DNA of 11,303 nt from an uncultured Bryobacterales bacterium (GTDB lineage Bacteria; Acidobacteriota; Terriglobia; Bryobacterales; UBA6623): contig CAMPKL010000061.1 in assembly GCA_946887065.1 (NCBI GenBank), positions 1-11,303 on the forward strand, written 5' to 3'. Each line of letters starts with the position of its first letter. Positions within the stretch are counted from its first letter, which is position 1. The notes beneath the pieces are model-generated. The model ran no database searches, was not told the origin of the DNA, and saw only the letters and a list, made by a program, of their open reading frames with translations. The position numbers were made by a program, and so were the translations under genes. This document shows positions 8,354-11,303 of this stretch, piece after piece.

Positions 8354-10318
8354 TTATTCGGTAAGAGCAAAGGCCAGAATATTCGGGCCGGCGGCGATGG
8401 CGATGTATTGTTTGCCGTCGAACAGGTAGGTGATCGGCGAGGCTTTCCAGAGAACGTTGGCGGGGAAGCTCCATAGAGCGCGGCCGTCCTCTGCGTCCAC
8501 TGCCATTAGTGCGCCGGAGTCTTCGCCGAATACGACCACGCCGCCTGCCGTCGATAGAACCCCGCCCCAACTGTTGGCCGGGCCGATCTGCGGGAATTCC
8601 CACATGATCTCGCCGTCCTGAACGTCGATCGCCCGCAGGATTTTCAGCGGTTGCCCATCCGGCACGGGACCGGTGGAGCCGGCGTAATAGGAGCGGCCGG
8701 CCTGCCACTGCTCTTCGCGCGATCGGAAGATGTTGCACTTCTCCAGCGTCTGTACGTAGTAGTAGCCGCTGTCGGGACTATAGGAAGTGGAGAACCAATT
8801 CGTGGCGCCTTCGACGGCGGGGCAAACCTCGACGCCCTCGGGCGTGGGCGTCTGATTGGGATTGAGAACCGGCCGGCCTTTCTCGTCCAGACCGCTCGCC
8901 CAGGTGAGTTTTTCGACGAAGGGTTCGCCGAGCAGAAACTCGCCGGTGACGCGATCCAAAACGTAGAAGAAGCCGTTGCGGTTGGCGTGCAGCAGTACCT
9001 TTCGTTCCTCGTCGTTCCACTCGACGTCCGCTAAGACCGGCGGCTGAACCGAGTCCCAATCCCACAGGTCGTGGGGGGTGTATTGGAAGTACCACTTCAT
9101 GGCCCCCGTTTTGGCGTCGAGAGCAAGAATTGAGTTGGAGTAAAGGTTGTCGCCAGGGCGACCACTACCGTTGTAGTCGGGACCCGGATTGCCCACGGGC
9201 CAGTAGATGAGATCGAGTTCAGGATCGTAAGTTCCGGTGAACCAAGTGGCGCTGGAGGGGTGTGAGAGATCTGCGCCCCAAGTTTCAGCACCCGGCTCCC
9301 CGGGCGCCGGAACGCTCCACGTTCGCCAGACCTCCGCGCCGGTGTCTTGGCGGTAGGCGGCGATGAAGCCGCGGGCGCCTTCGTCCCCGCCCGAGATTCC
9401 CGAGACGACGAAATCGCCCACGACAAGCGGCGCGGAAGTCGCGCCATAGTTTTGCCGCCAGTCGGCCATCACCGAATCCCACAGCAGATCGCCCGTGAAT
9501 CGGTTGAGCGCCATGATGTGCGCGTGGTCTGTGATCAGGAACAGCCGATCGCCCGCAACGGCGGCGCCGCGATTGATGCCCGAGGCGGCGTCTCCCGCCA
9601 GACCCTGCGTCCGCGGCCGCGAGTAGCGCCAAAGCTGACGGCCCGTGCCCGCATCAAGCGCGATGCATTCGTTGACGTTGGTGACGTACATGATGCCGTT
9701 AACGACCAGCGGCGTGGTCTGCAGTCTGCCCGCGCCGCTGACGTTGTAAACCCAGGCGGGGGCCAGGCGGCTAACGTTGGCGGCGTTAATCTGATCGAGT
9801 TCGCTATAGCGGTTGCCGCTGACGTTGCCGTGGTAGGTCGGCCAGTCGGCTTGCGAAGTCACGCGGCGAAATTTGTCGCCGTCGGGACGCAATAGCGCGA
9901 TCTTGCCGTCGGCGGTACGTAGTTGCAGATCGTTAAGGCTGCGGCCGATGACGTCGCCGGTCAGGTTGCCTCCGGTGGTGAGTTCAACAGTTAGCGACTC
10001 CGGCGCGCGCCGCGCGCGGGTACGGAACGTCCGCAGATAGGCGACGAGGCCGTCCATCTCCGCGTTGCCGATTGCGAAGGCCGGCATGCCGCTGGCCAGT
10101 TTGCCGTTGCGGATCACGTCACCGACTTGGACGTCATCGAGATCGGCCAGCCGGCCGACGATGTTCGGGCCCAATTCGCCGCCCGCTCCGCCGTCGCCGT
10201 GACACGAAAGGCAACGGCCCTGATAGAGCGCGCGCCCTTCGTCGATGCCTTGCGCTCGGGCCGCGGCGGCGAGTGAAAACAAAAGGGCGGCAATGCATGC
10301 GGATGATGCTGAAGCCAT
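8354..10318 (-). CDS. quinohemoprotein dehydrogenase: N-terminal cytochrome c, beta linker, PQQ propeller (paralog 1)
   Basis: This 654-residue exported protein has the same plan as the next gene and is closely similar to it along its whole length. It has a signal peptide (to about residue 22, ARA-QG) and a cytochrome c domain with CLSCH (C36, C39, H40) and axial Met in SGMPAF (M78). A beta linker follows at about 108-153 (LTVELTTGGNLTGDVIG, LQLRTADGKIALL), then the PQQ propeller from about 158 to the end. Propeller residues seen are N377 (GNPGPD), the catalytic D420 and D422 in HDLWDWD, R447 (NRNG) and W506-W507-type context GATNWFS. At the usual metal-ligand Glu position it has Asp (D312, in GGDEGARGF), unlike the Gly of paralog 2. 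The vicinal disulfide is absent here too. It should oxidise an unidentified alcohol- or sugar-like compound. The ATG at 10318 gives the signal peptide; no strong ribosome site precedes it. The esterase gene diverges 64 nt away. Confidence 0.87.
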   Translation of the reverse strand: MASASSACIAALLFSLAAAARAQGIDEGRALYQGRCLSCHGDGGAGGELGPNIVGRLADLDDVQVGDVIRNGKLASGMPAFAIGNAEMDGLVAYLRTFRTRARRAPESLTVELTTGGNLTGDVIGRSLNDLQLRTADGKIALLRPDGDKFRRVTSQADWPTYHGNVSGNRYSELDQINAANVSRLAPAWVYNVSGAGRLQTTPLVVNGIMYVTNVNECIALDAGTGRQLWRYSRPRTQGLAGDAASGINRGAAVAGDRLFLITDHAHIMALNRFTGDLLWDSVMADWRQNYGATSAPLVVGDFVVSGISGGDEGARGFIAAYRQDTGAEVWRTWSVPAPGEPGAETWGADLSHPSSATWFTGTYDPELDLIYWPVGNPGPDYNGSGRPGDNLYSNSILALDAKTGAMKWYFQYTPHDLWDWDSVQPPVLADVEWNDEERKVLLHANRNGFFYVLDRVTGEFLLGEPFVEKLTWASGLDEKGRPVLNPNQTPTPEGVEVCPAVEGATNWFSTSYSPDSGYYYVQTLEKCNIFRSREEQWQAGRSYYAGSTGPVPDGQPLKILRAIDVQDGEIMWEFPQIGPANSWGGVLSTAGGVVVFGEDSGALMAVDAEDGRALWSFPANVLWKASPITYLFDGKQYIAIAAGPNILAFALTE

Positions 10319-10326
10319 GACGAATC

Positions 10327-10360
10327 CGCTAGTCAGTGTCGTCCTTCGCGGACGTTAGCG
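10327..10360. promoter_or_regulatory. nested inverted repeat in the divergent intergenic region
   Basis: Between the two divergent starts lies CGCTA (10327-10331), 8 nt, CGTCC (10340-10344), TTCGC, GGACG (10350-10354), 1 nt, TAGCG (10356-10360). The inner and outer arms each pair perfectly, with an asymmetric internal loop. Placed in the 64-nt region that must hold both promoters, it is a candidate operator or leader hairpin. The arms are only 5 bp, so chance is possible. Confidence 0.28.
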
Positions 10361-10369
10361 CAACTCGGC

Positions 10370-10375
10370 TAGGAT
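10370..10375 (+). promoter_or_regulatory. -10-like TAGGAT / AGGA before the esterase gene
   Basis: TAGGAT ends 7 nt before the ATG at 10383. The same bases include AGGA (10371-10374), which is at normal Shine-Dalgarno distance from that ATG. This supports 10383 rather than the in-frame ATG at 10374 as the start. Which of the two roles is real cannot be told from sequence. Confidence 0.3.
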
Positions 10376-10382
10376 GGTCGCG

Positions 10383-11012
10383 ATGTCGATTAAAACCGTG
10401 CTTTGCTTCGGCGACTCCAATACTTGGGGCCGGTCGCCTTTTGGCGTTGAGCGTCTTCCGCCGGAATCTCGCTGGCCTGTCGTGATGGAGAACGCACTTG
10501 GCGATAGTTACCAAGTCGTCGTGGAGGGCCTCAACGCGCGGACAACGGTTTGGGATGATCCGATCGAAGAAGGCCGCTGCGGCAAGACCTATCTGTTGCC
10601 CTGTCTGATGAGCCACGATCCCATCGATCTGGTCATTTTGATGTTGGGCACCAACGACCTGAAGAAGCGCTTTTCCGTCTCCGCGTTCGACATCGGACGC
10701 AGTATCGGCTTGCTGCTCGACAAGATACTCGCGACTAAGACAGGTCCCGGCGGCGCGGCTCCCCAGGTTTTGTTGATGTGTCCGCCGCCGCTAGGCAAGC
10801 TCAGCGAATTCGCCGACATGTTCGAGGGCGCGCCCGAGAAATCCCGCCGGCTGCCACATTACTACCAGGAACACGCGGAACTGCGCGGGTGCCGCTTCTT
10901 CGACACAGGCACAGTGATCCGCTCCAGCGATGCGGACGGCATCCACTTCGAGCCCCAAGAGCACCAAAAGCTAGGCGAACGAGTCGCCCAGCTGGTACGC
11001 GAGATCATTTGA
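10383..11012 (+). CDS. SGNH/GDSL-type esterase (arylesterase/acyltransferase-like)
   Basis: This 209-residue protein is of the SGNH hydrolase superfamily, in the branch that includes small arylesterases and the Mycobacterium smegmatis acyltransferase MsAcT. All blocks are present: block I IKTVLCFGDSNTWG with nucleophile S12 (GDSN instead of GDSL), block II EGLNARTT (G49), block III MLGTND (N91) and block V DADGIHF (D185, H188). MSHDPIDLVILMLGTND and the CPPPLG motif also fit this branch. It should hydrolyse or transfer short acyl esters. No signal peptide is visible, so it is probably cytoplasmic. Length is normal for the family. I chose the ATG at 10383 because AGGA lies 8 nt upstream and MSIKTVLCFGDS is the usual family start; ATG at 10374 would add three residues. 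It is divergent from the quinohemoprotein genes. The substrate is unknown. Confidence 0.9.
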   Translation: MSIKTVLCFGDSNTWGRSPFGVERLPPESRWPVVMENALGDSYQVVVEGLNARTTVWDDPIEEGRCGKTYLLPCLMSHDPIDLVILMLGTNDLKKRFSVSAFDIGRSIGLLLDKILATKTGPGGAAPQVLLMCPPPLGKLSEFADMFEGAPEKSRRLPHYYQEHAELRGCRFFDTGTVIRSSDADGIHFEPQEHQKLGERVAQLVREII

Positions 11013-11051
11013 CCCGAACCGCTGGGAGTGGGTCCTGGGCTTAAATTCGTC

Positions 11052-11081
11052 TTGACCCGGCTGCTGAAAATCGCCTAGATT
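11052..11081 (+). promoter_or_regulatory. sigma70-like promoter of the receptor-like gene
   Basis: TTGACC (11052-11057), five of six to the -35 consensus, is followed after 18 nt by TAGATT (11076-11081). The stretch 11076-11089 is very AT-rich for this window. Transcription would start about 5 nt before the ATG at 11093. No Shine-Dalgarno is present, so the message may be almost leaderless. Confidence 0.45.
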
Positions 11082-11092
11082 TATATTTAGTC

Positions 11093-11303
11093 ATGGCTAA
11101 ATGTAGATCTCCCAGGGCGGAGCTAGCCTGTTTTGTGAGCCTAGCCATATTTTTCGGTCTACTCACTGGGCAAGCCAGCGGCCAAGCGACAGCGACGCTG
11201 TCGGGCCAGGTGTTGGACGCAGACGGCAGTGGCATTCCCACAGCGGTGGTGTCCTTGTCGAACGTGGCGACCGGCTTTGAGCGCACGGCCCACACCGATG
11301 GGA
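11093..11303 (+). CDS. TonB-dependent receptor-like protein, N-terminal part (cut by window edge)
   Basis: The first 70 codons of an exported protein run off the right edge with no stop. The start has a basic N-region (MAKCRSPRAE), a hydrophobic core (LACFVSLAIFFGLL) and a likely signal cleavage near GQASGQA. It is followed by ATLSGQVLDADGSGIPTAVVSLSNVATGFERTAHTDG, the typical first strands of a CarboxypepD_reg-like beta sandwich (GxVxDxxGxxIPxAxVxLxNxxTGxxRxxxTDxxG). In Acidobacteria this domain usually opens very long Oar-like, TonB-dependent outer-membrane proteins, so I infer such a receptor. The barrel and plug are not in view, so another secreted protein starting with this domain remains possible. 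The ATG at 11093 is the first in frame after a promoter-like sequence. It lies 80 nt after the esterase gene, on the same strand. Confidence 0.72.
   Translation, partial: MAKCRSPRAELACFVSLAIFFGLLTGQASGQATATLSGQVLDADGSGIPTAVVSLSNVATGFERTAHTDG

Noticed and set aside
6392..10318. Calling the dehydrogenases xoxF, mxaF or exaA
   Set aside because: The metal-site Glu and vicinal disulfide differ and the domain order is different. No gene symbol is justified and the substrate is unknown.
11011..11034. Possible terminator after the esterase gene (GACCC ... GGGTC)
   Set aside because: The stem is only 5 bp with a 14-nt loop and no T-run, which is not better than chance in this sequence.

Overview
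The window is high-GC, densely coding bacterial DNA with no RNA gene, CRISPR array, insertion sequence or gene-free stretch longer than about 80 bases. The protein types point to an Acidobacteriota-like soil bacterium, plausibly of the Bryobacterales/Solibacter group. They are secreted PQQ propeller proteins fused to cytochrome c, and a TonB-receptor-like protein that starts with a carboxypeptidase-regulatory (CarboxypepD_reg-like) domain. This assignment is an inference from gene style, not from a marker gene.

Layout: eight genes run leftward on the minus strand from 10318 to the left edge. In transcription order they are two tandem paralogous cytochrome c-PQQ propeller dehydrogenases (10318-8354 and 8329-6392), a small secreted protein of unknown function (6352-5816), a single-domain PQQ-like propeller (5755-4469), two overlapping CPA-fold (cation:proton antiporter-like) membrane proteins (4393-2933 and 2933-1593), an O-acetylhomoserine sulfhydrylase (1564-260) and the N-terminal part of 3-dehydroquinate synthase (196-1, cut by the window). 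On the plus strand, divergent from the dehydrogenases, are an SGNH/GDSL esterase (10383-11012) and the first 70 codons of a TonB-dependent-receptor-like protein (11093 to the right edge).

How they may work together: the right half encodes periplasmic oxidation machinery, two quinohemoproteins and a third propeller. They should pass electrons from an unidentified alcohol- or sugar-type substrate through their own N-terminal heme towards the respiratory chain. The left half is housekeeping (methionine and aromatic amino acid synthesis), with an antiporter pair in between. The genes are closely spaced (1-nt overlap to 75-nt gaps), but start-proximal -10-like hexamers before several of them suggest internal promoters rather than one simple operon.

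Most worth a second look: the N-terminal-heme / beta-linker / propeller architecture and the altered metal site of the dehydrogenase pair; the translationally coupled CPA pair, in which one member lacks the expected ion-binding aspartate and has a signal peptide with a proline-rich extension; and the repeated TARRNT-like hexamers 7-11 nt before start codons, which suggest leaderless transcripts. No unmistakably new defence or mobile system is visible.
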